Source: Candidatus Stramentimicrobium fermentans
GTDB taxonomy: Bacteria > Atribacterota > Phoenicimicrobiia > Phoenicimicrobiales > Stramentimicrobiaceae
Direction: 5' to 3'
DNA: 64,000 bases
NCBI GenBank assembly: GCA_012520575.1
Contig: JAAYOB010000022.1
Location: 62,001-126,000 of the forward strand
In this document: piece by piece, positions 19,028 through 28,465 of the stretch
How the letters are laid out: the number at the start of each line of letters is the position of its first letter
Numbering within the stretch: position 1 is the stretch's first letter
Program-made: the position numbers and the translations under genes
The notes under the pieces: generated by a model
Database searches by the model: none
What the model was told of the DNA's origin: nothing
The model's input: only the letters and a program-made list of their open reading frames with translations

Positions 19028-20569
19028 TTATTTGGCATATTCTACCGAACGTGTTTCACGAATAACATTGATTTTGACCTGGCCAGGATAGTCAATATTT
19101 CTTTCTACTTTCTTAGAAATATCCCGAGAGAGTTTTGCCGCCAAATAATCATCAATTTCTGTTGGATTTACGATAATTCTTATTTCACGGCCAGCTTGAA
19201 TAGCATAGGATTTTTCCACTCCTTCAAAGGAGTTGGCTATCTCCTCTAACTGCTGCAATCTTTTTATATACGTCTCCAACATCTCTCTCCTGGCTCCGGG
19301 CCTGGAAGCAGAGATAGCGTCTGCCGCTTGGATTAAGATTGCCTCGGCTGATTCAGGGCTATCGTCTTCATGGTGTGCCGCGATAGCATTAATTACTTCC
19401 GGTGATTCTCCGTTCTTTCTCGCAATGTCAGCACCTATTAAAGCATGTGGCCCTTCTACTTCCATATCTGCAGATTTACCGATATCGTGAAGGAGCCCAG
19501 CTCTTCGACATAGTCTAGCATTGAGACCTAGTTCATCAGCCATTACTCCTGCAAAATAAGCCACCTCTTTGGAATGTTGTAAAACATTTTGACCATAACT
19601 TGTTCTATACTTCAGTTTGCCCAACACGTTTACTAATTTTGGATTTAAATTCCTTACATTCGTCTCAAATGCTGCCTTTTCCCCCTCTTCTTTAATATTA
19701 TTTTCCACTATTTTTTGAGAGGCGTCTATTACCTCTTCGATTCTCGCTGGCTGAATCCTCCCATCTGTAATCAGCTTTTCTAAAGCAATTCTGGCGATTT
19801 CGCGCCTGATTGGATCAAAACCTGAAATAATAACTGCCTCAGGCGTATCATCTACGATTAGGTCTACCCCTGCAATTCGTTCAAAAGTGCGAATATTTCT
19901 ACCTTCTCTTCCTATTATACGCCCCTTCATTTCCTCGTTAGGCAGAGAAACTACAGATATGGTAGATTCGACCGTATATTCTGAAGAGAAACGTTGAATG
20001 GCTAAAGATAAGATATTTTGTGCCTTCTTTTCGCCTTCCTCTTTAGCTTTTTCCTCAATACTTTTTATGATTTTCCCTGCTTCATGGGTTAATTCCTTTT
20101 CTAGACGGCTGAGCAAATCGTGTTTGGCTTCCTCAATGTTTAATTTGGATATTCTCAATAGTTCATTTCTTTGCTCCTGACAAAGCCGATTTATTTCTTC
20201 GCTTTTACGCTCTAACTCTTTTTCCTTCACATCAATCTGCTTCTGTTTAATTTCAATCATTTCTATTTTTTGTACTAAGCTGTTGCTTTTTTTGATTAGC
20301 TGCTCATTTATTCCTTCTAATTTATTTCTCTTTTGTTGGCATTCTGCTTCGCTTCTCCGAATAATCTGGTATGATTCTTCTTTTGCCAGTAATTGTGCCT
20401 CTTTTTTGATTGATTCAGCATCTTTTTCGGCATTTTCTATAATTTTCCTACCAGTTTCCTGCCAGTTTGCATGTTTTGTTTTTGTTATAAAATTGGCTAA
20501 GAAAAAGCCTGTGAATATGCCAAATATGATAATTACAATAGACAAAATGAATGTGCTAATGGTTTTCAC
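19028..20569 (-). CDS. rny: Ribonuclease Y
   Basis: Membrane-anchored endoribonuclease that starts mRNA decay in many Gram-positive-type bacteria. Order: N-terminal membrane helix, long charged coiled coil (about residues 30-200), KH domain with '[20 protein letters not shown]', and HD domain with 'LLHDIGK' as the catalytic metal site. The start is unclear. TTG 20581 lacks a ribosome site, GTG 20569 directly abuts a GGGGGG run, and that run is best spaced for an ATT at 20560. I give GTG 20569 as the working choice. About 510 aa fits the family. It has its own promoter and terminator. Confidence 0.95.
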   Translation of the reverse strand: MKTISTFILSIVIIIFGIFTGFFLANFITKTKHANWQETGRKIIENAEKDAESIKKEAQLLAKEESYQIIRRSEAECQQKRNKLEGINEQLIKKSNSLVQKIEMIEIKQKQIDVKEKELERKSEEINRLCQEQRNELLRISKLNIEEAKHDLLSRLEKELTHEAGKIIKSIEEKAKEEGEKKAQNILSLAIQRFSSEYTVESTISVVSLPNEEMKGRIIGREGRNIRTFERIAGVDLIVDDTPEAVIISGFDPIRREIARIALEKLITDGRIQPARIEEVIDASQKIVENNIKEEGEKAAFETNVRNLNPKLVNVLGKLKYRTSYGQNVLQHSKEVAYFAGVMADELGLNARLCRRAGLLHDIGKSADMEVEGPHALIGADIARKNGESPEVINAIAAHHEDDSPESAEAILIQAADAISASRPGARREMLETYIKRLQQLEEIANSFEGVEKSYAIQAGREIRIIVNPTEIDDYLAAKLSRDISKKVERNIDYPGQVKINVIRETRSVEYAK

Positions 20570-20731
20570 CCCCCTATTCAATTTAAAAGGTGCAAAATAT
20601 AGTCTAAAAAATCCGAGAATATAAAATATATTTTAAATACTTATTAGAAAATATTTTCCACATTAATTATTTTATTTTAGAATAATGGCACAAAATATTG
20701 GAATAAATATATTTTCATTATTAACTACGAT

Positions 20732-20760
20732 ATTTTAGCCCTTAACAACGTAAAAGTCAA
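20732..20760 (-). promoter_or_regulatory. Sigma-A-like promoter of rny
   Basis: On the leftward strand: TTGACT (20755-20760), 17-bp spacer, TAAAAT (20732-20737). It lies between the recX stop and rny and would give a leader of about 150 bases. Confidence 0.7.
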
Positions 20761-20798
20761 CTCGAAGCCTTAAGTGAATCAGTTGGTGTTTAAATTAT

Positions 20799-21443
20799 TT
20801 AGGTGCCAACTGTCCCAAAATCATCATCTATTTGTTCTATAACTATGTTGGAAAATCCACGGCTTTTTAAAAGATTAATAATCTTCTTGGGTTCTAATTT
20901 TGTTTTTTTTAGCTGAGCAGAGGCATACTTTTTCTCAATCAATTGGTAAGCTAACCCTAATTCATCCTCTTTTTCAAAAAAGGAATCTATTGTCTTATCT
21001 ATAATCTCTTTGTCAATGCCTTTTTTATATAGCTCATTTCTTAATTTAATCTTGCCGACGGGCTTTTTGCTCAACTGATATTCAATCCATTTTAAGGAAA
21101 AATCCCAATCATCGACAAATTTCTTCTCTTTCAGCCAATCAAGAGTTTTTTTGATTATATATAACGGGTACTCTTTATCCAATAATTTCTTTTTTACTTC
21201 CCATTCAGAACGAGCTCTATACGATAAAAACCTTAAAGAATCATTTTTTGCCTCTGTTAAATCATTTTCTTTTTGTATAAGCTCTAAAGTATGCCTGGTA
21301 ATGCTGCTATTAACAGAAAGGCCTAAGTCAGCTACAACATTACAACTGGTTTCTGCAAAGAAATCGTTGTTAATGAATATTTTAACCTTTTTGGGATTAC
21401 CTTGTTTAATATGTAAATCAGTTATTAGATAAATCTGATTCAT
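20799..21443 (-). CDS. recX: RecA modulator RecX
   Basis: Small helical protein that binds along the RecA filament and limits its activity. The repeated three-helix motifs are visible, for example '[19 protein letters not shown]' and '[20 protein letters not shown]'. About 214 aa is usual for a Bacillota-type RecX. The start is uncertain: ATG 21443 and ATG 21455 are both in frame, both overlap the recA 3' end (26 or 38 bases), and neither has a strong ribosome site, which suggests coupling to recA translation. Confidence 0.93.
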   Translation of the reverse strand: MNQIYLITDLHIKQGNPKKVKIFINNDFFAETSCNVVADLGLSVNSSITRHTLELIQKENDLTEAKNDSLRFLSYRARSEWEVKKKLLDKEYPLYIIKKTLDWLKEKKFVDDWDFSLKWIEYQLSKKPVGKIKLRNELYKKGIDKEIIDKTIDSFFEKEDELGLAYQLIEKKYASAQLKKTKLEPKKIINLLKSRGFSNIVIEQIDDDFGTVGT

Positions 21444-22473
21444 CAGGTTGTCCATATGCTATGCCAGGTAGTTTTGCCATAGCTAATATTTTCTTTTCAA
21501 TTTCGTCAGCTAATTTGGGATTTTCTACCAAAAATAATTTAGTATTCTCTTTGCCCTGACCTAATTGCTTATCGTTATAAGAAAACCAGGTTCCTGATTT
21601 CTTAATTATTCCGTGCTGATAACCTAAGTTAAGTAAATCTCCTTCTTTAGAAATCCCTTTGCCAAAGATAATATCAAAATCAGCTTCTTGAAATGGTGGT
21701 GCCACTTTATTCTTAACAACTTTTACCTTTACAGTGATTCCAATATTGGCATCATCCTTTTTAATAGTGGCTCTTTTTCTGATATCTAATCTTATCGAAG
21801 AATAGAATTTTAAAGCTCTCCCTCCAGGAGTTGTCTCCGGATTACCAAAAATTATACCAATCTTTTCTCTGATCTGGTTGACGAAAACGGTTGTAGTTCT
21901 GGACTTATTTATAATCGCCGTCAATTTTCTTAATGCCTGGGACATCAAACGTGCCTGTAGTCCCATGGAAGCATCACCCATATCCCCTTCTATTTCCGCC
22001 TTCGGTACCAGAGCTGCTACAGAATCAATTACGATAATATCAACAGCATTACTCCTAACTAGGGATTCGGCAATCTCTAGAGCTTGTTCACCGGTGTCGG
22101 GCTGAGAAATAATAAGCTCATCAATATTTATTCCAATATTTTTAGCATAATTAGGATCAAGGGCATGCTCTGCATCAATAAAAGCAGCTATTCCATTGTT
22201 TTTCTGGGCTTCAGCAATCATATGCAAAGCCAGTGTAGTCTTACCGGAAGATTCGGGTCCAAATATTTCTACAATTCTGCCTCTGGGTACTCCGCCAATT
22301 CCCAAGGCTATATCCAGTGCCAGAGAACCGGTAGAGATGGTATTGCTTCCAGTAAGCTTAGGCCTATCACCGAATTTCATTATAGAACCTTTCCCAAAGC
22401 GATGTTCGATATTTTCCATTGCCATTTTTAATGCTTTTTCTCTTTCAGAAACATCTTTTTTATCATTTTTCAT
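21418..22473 (-). CDS. recA: Recombinase RecA
   Basis: Forms the ATP-dependent filament on single-stranded DNA for strand exchange and SOS signalling. The P-loop 'GPESSGKT' is at residues 72-79. '[20 protein letters not shown]' (Walker B and the following region) and '[20 protein letters not shown]' (DNA-binding loop neighbourhood) are clear. 351 aa, full length. GAGGAG precedes ATG 22473 at a rather long distance (12 bases). I saw no LexA/SOS box of Bacillus or E. coli type in the 100-base upstream gap. Confidence 0.98.
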   Translation of the reverse strand: MKNDKKDVSEREKALKMAMENIEHRFGKGSIMKFGDRPKLTGSNTISTGSLALDIALGIGGVPRGRIVEIFGPESSGKTTLALHMIAEAQKNNGIAAFIDAEHALDPNYAKNIGINIDELIISQPDTGEQALEIAESLVRSNAVDIIVIDSVAALVPKAEIEGDMGDASMGLQARLMSQALRKLTAIINKSRTTTVFVNQIREKIGIIFGNPETTPGGRALKFYSSIRLDIRKRATIKKDDANIGITVKVKVVKNKVAPPFQEADFDIIFGKGISKEGDLLNLGYQHGIIKKSGTWFSYNDKQLGQGKENTKLFLVENPKLADEIEKKILAMAKLPGIAYGQPDESDLSNN

Positions 22474-22573
22474 ATAATATTATTTCTCCTCTTAAATTGA
22501 TTGTTTTAAAAAACGTAAATACCATTCATTTTATTTTCATATCATTATATTTGATTTTGTGACCTAATTAATC

Positions 22574-23161
22574 CTAAGGTAAAAATGAGAAACTAGATAT
22601 AACATGGTATTTTGGACCTTCTTTGCTCAATTGGCTCTCCATCAGCTCAATTTTTCTAACCTGTTGGGGGATACTTTCAATGGCAATATTATCGATAAAA
22701 TCTTTTAATCGTTTTGGATATCCTATATATTTAATCCTGGCTAAAGTAATATGTGCTGTAAATCTATTCTCTGATCTGTAAAATACTTCTGATTTCATAT
22801 TTTTTTCAATTGAGAAGTATAACCGAGATATTAGGCCGCTTCCTTTTTCAATTCCTGCCCAAATAACTCGAGGTCTGGTAAAATAGGGGAAACTGCCTAT
22901 ATTTTTAGCGAGAGTTATTAAAAAATGTTGGCTTTCAGCAGATACTTTTTGTAACAAAGAAATGGCTTTTTCTATCTGAACATCATTTAAGTCACCCAGA
23001 AATTTCAACGATATATGCAGATTATCTTTTTCCACAAATTTTGCCTTTAGGTCAAAACTATTCCCGAACTGACAAATTTCTTTTTGAATTTTGTTAAGAT
23101 AATCCTTAATCTCACTATCTAAGTTGATAGCGATAAATGTTCTTCTAGTGCTGATAGAAAT
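22574..23161 (-). CDS. thpR: RNA 2',3'-cyclic phosphodiesterase (LigT/ThpR), apparent ATT start
   Basis: 2H-phosphoesterase with both catalytic motifs: HIS in 'NLHISLKFLG' and HIT in 'FTAHITLARI'. A conventional start (GTG 23035) would leave only 153 aa and cut off the first strand. The same frame continues upstream through 42 sense codons and encodes the family N-terminus 'STRRTFIAINL'. It is stopped at once by TAA (23162-23164). No ATG, GTG or TTG lies in the part that precedes this conserved strand; the first codon after the TAA is ATT at 23161, with AGAGGA nine bases upstream. I therefore place the start at ATT 23161, giving 195 aa. A nonsense mutation after ATG 23185 is the alternative. 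Confidence 0.85.
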   Translation of the reverse strand: MSISTRRTFIAINLDSEIKDYLNKIQKEICQFGNSFDLKAKFVEKDNLHISLKFLGDLNDVQIEKAISLLQKVSAESQHFLITLAKNIGSFPYFTRPRVIWAGIEKGSGLISRLYFSIEKNMKSEVFYRSENRFTAHITLARIKYIGYPKRLKDFIDNIAIESIPQQVRKIELMESQLSKEGPKYHVISSFSFLP

Positions 23162-23170
23162 TTATACTTT

Positions 23171-23176
23171 TCCTCT
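23171..23176 (-). promoter_or_regulatory. Ribosome binding site that points to the ATT start of thpR
   Basis: AGAGGA on the leftward strand, nine bases before ATT 23161. The in-frame ATG at 23185 lies upstream of this site and has no Shine-Dalgarno sequence of its own. Confidence 0.6.
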
Positions 23177-23192
23177 ACTTTCCATGGGGAAT

Positions 23193-23756
23193 TTAATTAG
23201 AGCTGTAATTTTTTATTTGCTTTTTATATTCTTCCCTAACCTTATTAAGAAAAACTATGTATAGCTCACTTTGATAATTTTGATAAGTCCATTCCAGTGG
23301 GCAAAAGTTTTTTTTAATAAATCTTAGAGTAATTTCCGCATATATTCCATCTTTTAGATAAATTCTTGCTGGACCATTTTTAGTACTTGCCAGTATGAAT
23401 TTATTCAGAGTCAGATAACCCGGGTCAAAATTTACTTCCCTCTTCCTTACGCTTGAAATGTTAGTAGAAACACTATTGGCAAACCATAAAAATTCCCATT
23501 TATTACTTTCAAGCTTGATCTCAGCAAGTTGGTCCGGAAAAATTAATTTTCTAAAAGAAACCAACTTTTGCTTTAAACCATCGCCCATTTCTTCCCTGTA
23601 GTAACTAGTGTAATCAAAGGGCTGAAAGCCGCTTTCCATATCGATTTCACCAAAAGAAGTCATCAATAAATCTTTTGCCTTAAAAAAAAGTTTATCCTTC
23701 GCACTAATAATACTAAATATTAACTTAACCGGCTTAGGATAAACTATTTTTCCCAT
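23193..23756 (-). CDS. DUF4416 family protein
   Basis: 187-aa soluble protein of unknown function. It matches what I know of the DUF4416 family: 'MGKIVYPKPVKLIFSII' at the start, 'FDYTSYYREEMGDGLKQ', 'PDQLAEIKL', 'VNFDPGYLTLNKFILAS' and 'GIYAEITLRF'. No catalytic motif is obvious to me. It lies 31 bases upstream of thpR and nine bases downstream of the RodZ-like gene, so all three are probably co-transcribed. pgsA and cinA, often found at this place in Bacillota, are absent. Function not assigned. Confidence 0.85.
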   Translation of the reverse strand: MGKIVYPKPVKLIFSIISAKDKLFFKAKDLLMTSFGEIDMESGFQPFDYTSYYREEMGDGLKQKLVSFRKLIFPDQLAEIKLESNKWEFLWFANSVSTNISSVRKREVNFDPGYLTLNKFILASTKNGPARIYLKDGIYAEITLRFIKKNFCPLEWTYQNYQSELYIVFLNKVREEYKKQIKNYSSN

Positions 23757-23765
23757 TTTATATAA

Positions 23766-24605
23766 TTAATTCTTACTTGGGTAAGGTAAAATCTGATAAG
23801 CTACCATGCGATATTTTTCTAAAGATTCCGGTTCCAGGGTTTCACCGCTATAGATAACACTCATTTTATTTGGGCTACTGGTAATAAGGGAAACTAATCC
23901 ATCTGTTTTAACCAAAATTCTTTCGTTTGAAATAATTATACCTTCAAATAATATTTGTTCGTCTTGAGTTATCTTTAGCCATATCGGTTCGGTGACTGAA
24001 ATTTCAATTGGTTCATAATCGGGCAAGGGTGTCAGAATTGGAACTTCTTCGATTTTAGATTCGGAGAGGCCTTCTTTTTCCATATTGTCTTGAGCTATTT
24101 CAAGCATTTCCTGCTCCATTGTTTTTTCCATTGGGGTAGTTTCTTTATCTGTAATCGGTACAATTCTTATTGGTTGTCTCAATCGGTATATAAATTGATT
24201 TAAGATAAATACGAATCCAACAACCAGAATTAATACCATGGCAGTTTTAAGTAAAGGCACAATGTTTATGGTAGTTTTATCCTTTTTTAAGTGTACCGCT
24301 CTTTTCATTTTGGAAGTGTATGAGTTGGTCCTTTCTCTTCTAATCCTTGGCTCTGGCTCAATAGGTTCGGCTACTTGCTCAGATTTATCTAAGAGCTGGT
24401 TAACAAAATCTTGGTCTACTTCCAGGTAATTGGCGTAGTTTCTCAAATATCCAATAAAATATGTTTTACCAGGAATAGTACTTTCATCTCCTTCTTCTAA
24501 AGCGGTCAAATATTTCTTTCTTATTTTTAGATCTTTTTCTGCTTTATCTAAGGAAATGCCTAATTCATTTCTTCTATTTTTTAAGTATTCTCCTATTTCT
24601 TTCAT
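23766..24605 (-). CDS. rodZ: RodZ-like helix-turn-helix membrane protein
   Basis: Bitopic protein likely to link the MreB cytoskeleton to the wall-synthesis machinery. Order: cytoplasmic HTH of the Cro/C1 type (about residues 1-70, 'LGISLDKAEKDLKIRKKYL'), a basic juxtamembrane stretch, one membrane helix (about 117-140), then an external DUF4115-like domain (about 195-275). I chose ATG 24605 because AGGTGA lies nine bases upstream; GTG codons at 24614 and 24611 abut or overlap that site. 279 aa. The position before recA matches ymfM of Bacillus. Confidence 0.88.
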   Translation of the reverse strand: MKEIGEYLKNRRNELGISLDKAEKDLKIRKKYLTALEEGDESTIPGKTYFIGYLRNYANYLEVDQDFVNQLLDKSEQVAEPIEPEPRIRRERTNSYTSKMKRAVHLKKDKTTINIVPLLKTAMVLILVVGFVFILNQFIYRLRQPIRIVPITDKETTPMEKTMEQEMLEIAQDNMEKEGLSESKIEEVPILTPLPDYEPIEISVTEPIWLKITQDEQILFEGIIISNERILVKTDGLVSLITSSPNKMSVIYSGETLEPESLEKYRMVAYQILPYPSKN

Positions 24606-24714
24606 TCCCACCACTCACCTTTGCATTTTTAGTAATAAGACTTTTTATGGTTTCTTATTTATTTTAACAAAATCACTTTTAAAAGAACAGTATACGGTGG
24701 TATAGTATTATAAT

Positions 24715-25659
24715 TTAACTCATTCCCTTTTCGTAAGGTATTCCATCGGCTGCAGGAGCCGTAGCCCTACCTATAGCACCAACTAGGACAAATATGGCTA
24801 GTAAATAAGGAACCATATTAATAAACTGTACCGGGATTGCGTAAATACCTTGTAGCCTAATTGCTAATGCCTCTCCAATTCCGAACAAAAGAGCCGCTCC
24901 GAAAGTACCAAAGGGAGTCCATTTTCCAAAAATCATGGCGGCTAAAGCGATAAAGCCTCGACCTCCGCTCATCTCTTTTACAAAATAATGCGCTTGCTCT
25001 AAAGAAAGAAAGGATCCAGCCAGGCCTGCCAGTCCACCGGAAATTAATACAGATATGTATCTCATACTGCTAACATTGACTCCCAGTGTATCTGCAGCCT
25101 GGGGATACTCACCTACTGAGCGTATTCTTAAACCAAAAGGTGTTTTAAAAATTATAAAATGAGAAATTATTACAATAAATATGGTTAGAAATACCATGGG
25201 AGAATGATGAGCAAATATAATAATTAAACTTCTGACCAAAGGAGTTGTTTCTCCAGGATTGGGTATGGGAAAACCCCAAAAAGGTAGTTTATACATTACC
25301 ATTATCTGTGATTCATGAAACCACATCCAGCTTAAAAAAACAGTGATACCACTGGCAAACAAATTTATAGCGACTCCACTCACTGTTTGATTTGCTTTAA
25401 AGGTTACCGTAACAATAGCGTGAACCAAACCTAATAGAATACCTGTGATTGCAGCGAATGCTATACCTAGCCAAACATTTTGGGTAAAATTGGTTGCGGC
25501 AACGGCAGCAAATGCGCTGGTCAACATGATTCCTTCTAATCCTATGTTTACAACTCCTGATAATTCAGAAAAAACTCCACCTAAACCAGCCAAAGTAAGG
25601 GGAATTGCAATTCGTATCGCAGAAGCAAAAAAATCAGGTCTAAAAATATTTTCGATCAT
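24715..25659 (-). CDS. BMP-type nucleoside ABC importer, second permease
   Basis: 314-aa integral membrane protein of the branched-chain/BMP permease family, with about eight to nine membrane segments and the typical 'GLEGIMLTSAF' near residues 36-46 and 'SGGRGFIALAAMIFGKW' cytoplasmic loop. It overlaps the first permease gene in an ATGA junction. It would form a heterodimer with that protein and transport purine or other nucleosides with the double ATPase and the BMP binding protein. The nearest characterised relatives are the Bacillus Yuf/Nup proteins. Substrate is inferred from family only. Confidence 0.92.
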   Translation of the reverse strand: MIENIFRPDFFASAIRIAIPLTLAGLGGVFSELSGVVNIGLEGIMLTSAFAAVAATNFTQNVWLGIAFAAITGILLGLVHAIVTVTFKANQTVSGVAINLFASGITVFLSWMWFHESQIMVMYKLPFWGFPIPNPGETTPLVRSLIIIFAHHSPMVFLTIFIVIISHFIIFKTPFGLRIRSVGEYPQAADTLGVNVSSMRYISVLISGGLAGLAGSFLSLEQAHYFVKEMSGGRGFIALAAMIFGKWTPFGTFGAALLFGIGEALAIRLQGIYAIPVQFINMVPYLLAIFVLVGAIGRATAPAADGIPYEKGMS

Positions 25660-26789
25660 TGTATAGATTTCCTCCTAAGTAAAATCCGCTTTATAATCTC
25701 ATCTGATACTACAACCAAGATTACGATAACTGCCTGTATCACCATTATTAATTCCCGAGGAATTTTACCAGCGGTATATATATTAACCAGTGCGCCGCCA
25801 TAGGAAAGAGTACCAAAAAGAATGGCAGCTAAAACCACTCCTAAAGGATGATTTTTGCCTAATAAGGCAACGGCTATTCCGTTAAATCCCAGATTAATAA
25901 ATATTTCCTGTCTCCAGCGAAATTTATAGCCCATTACCTCATTTGTGCCTACCAAACCGGCAAGTGCTCCGCTAATCATCATAGCAAGTATGATATTTTT
26001 CGAAACATTTATCCCGGCATATTCAGCAGCAGTCCTATTAAAACCAACTGCTCTAATCTCATAGCCTAAAGTAGTTTTCCATAGTAGATAATATATCGCA
26101 AAAGCGGCAATGAGCGCAATAAAGAAAGAAACATTCAAAGGATTGTGAGAAGGAAAGGAAATATTTAATTTAGTTAAAAGTGTGGCGATTCTAGGCAAAC
26201 GCGCTGAAAGAGCAATTTCACTGGTTTGGGGTATCATTTGGGGCATATTAGCTGCTTTCATTGCCTCTGTAGGAGGTGCTTTATATATTAAAACTAAATA
26301 AAAAGTGAAGGAAGCGGCTATCCAATTCATCATAATGGTGATAATTACTTCATGAATACCCTTTTTCGCTTTCAAAATACCTGGTAGAGTAGCCCATAAG
26401 GCTCCTCCCATTGCCGAAGCAATGATAGTCAAAGGAATAAGTATTATGGCAGGAAAATTAGTAAAGGAAAAACCGATAAAGGCAGCTAGGAATGAACCAA
26501 CATAGACCTGCCCTTCCGCACCGATATTAAATAATCCACATTGAAAAGCAAAGGCCACAGCTAATCCTGTAAATATCAGTGGAGTTGCCCTAAAAAGAAC
26601 ATTTCCCCACCCATCTCGATTGCCGATGGCCAAGCCAAACATCATCTTATAGACCTGTATAGGGTCTTCTCCTATTAACAAGATTATTGCAGAGCTAATG
26701 ATGAGCGCTCCTATAATGGCAATAATAGGAGTAAATTTTTCCATTAAGGAAAAAAGTAGATCTCCTCTAGATTTTGGTTTTTCGTTCAA
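25656..26789 (-). CDS. BMP-type nucleoside ABC importer, first permease
   Basis: 377-aa membrane protein with an N-terminal extension and about ten membrane segments. Family motifs are 'FNIGAEGQVYVGSFLAAF', 'KAKKGIHEVIITIMMNWIA' and 'NLGFNGIAVALLGKNHP'. It starts 12 bases after the ATPase gene and overlaps the following permease by four bases. It is the larger of the two paired permeases, as in the Bacillus nucleoside importer. Confidence 0.93.
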   Translation of the reverse strand: MNEKPKSRGDLLFSLMEKFTPIIAIIGALIISSAIILLIGEDPIQVYKMMFGLAIGNRDGWGNVLFRATPLIFTGLAVAFAFQCGLFNIGAEGQVYVGSFLAAFIGFSFTNFPAIILIPLTIIASAMGGALWATLPGILKAKKGIHEVIITIMMNWIAASFTFYLVLIYKAPPTEAMKAANMPQMIPQTSEIALSARLPRIATLLTKLNISFPSHNPLNVSFFIALIAAFAIYYLLWKTTLGYEIRAVGFNRTAAEYAGINVSKNIILAMMISGALAGLVGTNEVMGYKFRWRQEIFINLGFNGIAVALLGKNHPLGVVLAAILFGTLSYGGALVNIYTAGKIPRELIMVIQAVIVILVVVSDEIIKRILLRRKSIQ

Positions 26790-26801
26790 ATAATTTTCCT
26801 C

Positions 26802-28355
26802 CTACCCAACAAGTGTATCCTGCTTAGTGTTGTATTTTCCTGGTGAACCTCCGCCAGTCATAAGAAAACCTAGTCTACTTCTGTCAATATTCTTATTCTC
26901 TAATATTTCAACAATCTCACCTTCATAAATAACAGCAATTACATCGCTTAAAGACATTATTTCATCTAATTCCGCCGAAATCAAAAGGATGGCTTTGCCC
27001 AAACTTCTCTCTAACAACAATTGTTTATGAACAAATTCAATGGAACCAACATCCAGACCCCTAGTAGGTTGAGAGGCAATTAAAAGAATTGGTTTTTTAT
27101 ATAATTCTCTTGCTACAATAACTTTTTGTTGGTTTCCTCCGGATAAAGACTTTAATAAGTTATCTTTTGAAGCTGGACGTATATCATAATCATTGATTAG
27201 TCTATCAGCCAGTTTATTCACTTCTGGAAAATTAATGAACAAGCCTTTAGCAAAAGGGGGCTTATAATGGCTACCCAATACTAAATTCTCTGCTACAGAA
27301 TAATCAGCAATATACCCTCTTTTTCGCCTATCTTCTGGTATATGGCCAATGTTTAGTTCCCTAATTTTTCTAGGGCTAAATCCCGTTATGTCTTGTTCAT
27401 AAAGAAAAATATTACCGCTCGTAATCGGTCTTAATCCGTTAATAACCTCAACTAGTTCTGCTTGTCCATTGCCCTCTACACCGGCAATTCCGAGTATCTG
27501 CCCCTCTTTGATTGAAAGGGTTACATCTTTTAACACCGCATATCTTTGTTGATTAAGGGAATTGACTTTCTCTAATCTCAAAACAATTTTACCGGTCTGC
27601 TGCTCAGTCTTGTCTATTGTTAATAATACTTCTCTACCAACCATAAGGGTGGCAATTTCTGAGGTACTAGTCTGCTTAGTCTCTTTAGTACCAACCACCT
27701 TTCCATTTCTCATTATGGTAACTCGGTCTGACACTGCCATTACTTCATTCAGTTTATGGGTAATGAAAATAATAGTTTTTCCTTGTTTTTTTAGTGCTTT
27801 TAATATTTTAAACAACTCATCCACTTCTTGTGGAGTGAGGACTGCGGTTGGTTCGTCCAAAATTAATATTTCAGCACCACGGTATAAAACTTTAATAATT
27901 TCAACTCTTTGTTGTATTCCAACTGAAATATCTTCTATTTTTGACCAGGGATAGATTTTGAAATCATATTGTTCCGATAGTTCTTTTATATCATGGGCTG
28001 CTTTCTGTAAATCAACAAAAAAATAGTTCTTTCTTGGCTCCATACCCAATATAACGTTTTCCACCACTGTTAAAGGTGGAACCAACATGAAATGTTGATG
28101 AACCATCCCAATCTTATTTTCAATAGCCTTATTGGGATCAGAAATAATTACTTTTTTGCCATTGATAAAAATATCTCCCTCATCTGGCTGATAAAGACCA
28201 TATAGAATACTCATTAAAGTACTTTTACCCGCCCCGTTCTCTCCGACTAAGGCATGAATTTCGCCCTTTTTTACAGTGAAATTGACCTTATCGTTGGCTT
28301 GAACCAAAGGAAAACTCTTAGAAATATCTTTCATTTCTATTAAATATTCAGCCAA
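26802..28355 (-). CDS. BMP-type nucleoside ABC importer, double ATPase
   Basis: 517-aa protein with two ABC cassettes. The first has Walker A 'GENGAGKST' and Walker B 'ILILDEPTAVLTP'. The second has a degenerate Walker A ('GVEGNGQAE', no lysine), 'LSGGNQQKVIVAREL' and 'PTRGLDVGS'. This asymmetry is normal in the YufO/RbsA-like group. It follows the binding-protein gene after a 110-base gap that holds a 20-bp inverted repeat. Confidence 0.95.
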   Translation of the reverse strand: MAEYLIEMKDISKSFPLVQANDKVNFTVKKGEIHALVGENGAGKSTLMSILYGLYQPDEGDIFINGKKVIISDPNKAIENKIGMVHQHFMLVPPLTVVENVILGMEPRKNYFFVDLQKAAHDIKELSEQYDFKIYPWSKIEDISVGIQQRVEIIKVLYRGAEILILDEPTAVLTPQEVDELFKILKALKKQGKTIIFITHKLNEVMAVSDRVTIMRNGKVVGTKETKQTSTSEIATLMVGREVLLTIDKTEQQTGKIVLRLEKVNSLNQQRYAVLKDVTLSIKEGQILGIAGVEGNGQAELVEVINGLRPITSGNIFLYEQDITGFSPRKIRELNIGHIPEDRRKRGYIADYSVAENLVLGSHYKPPFAKGLFINFPEVNKLADRLINDYDIRPASKDNLLKSLSGGNQQKVIVARELYKKPILLIASQPTRGLDVGSIEFVHKQLLLERSLGKAILLISAELDEIMSLSDVIAVIYEGEIVEILENKNIDRSRLGFLMTGGGSPGKYNTKQDTLVG

Positions 28356-28395
28356 ATTCTTTACCCTGCCCCTATCTTAGAATAGTAAATTATAA

Positions 28396-28452
28396 TATTA
28401 ATCATCAGGAAATAATTTTTTAAAACATATCGTTATTTCCTGATGATTAATA
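28396..28452 (-). repeat. 20-bp perfect inverted repeat between binding-protein and ATPase genes
   Basis: Arms 28396-28415 and 28433-28452 are perfectly complementary over 20 bp around a 17-base loop. It lies 13 bases after the BMP stop and 40 bases before the ATPase start. No T run follows, so it looks like an mRNA-stabilising or processing stem, or a partial attenuator, more than a full terminator. Confidence 0.85.
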
Positions 28453-28465
28453 AATAATATGATGT

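Noticed and set aside
19998-20624. Rightward open frames opposite rny
   Set aside because: Antisense shadows of the rny coding region; no ribosome site or family similarity.
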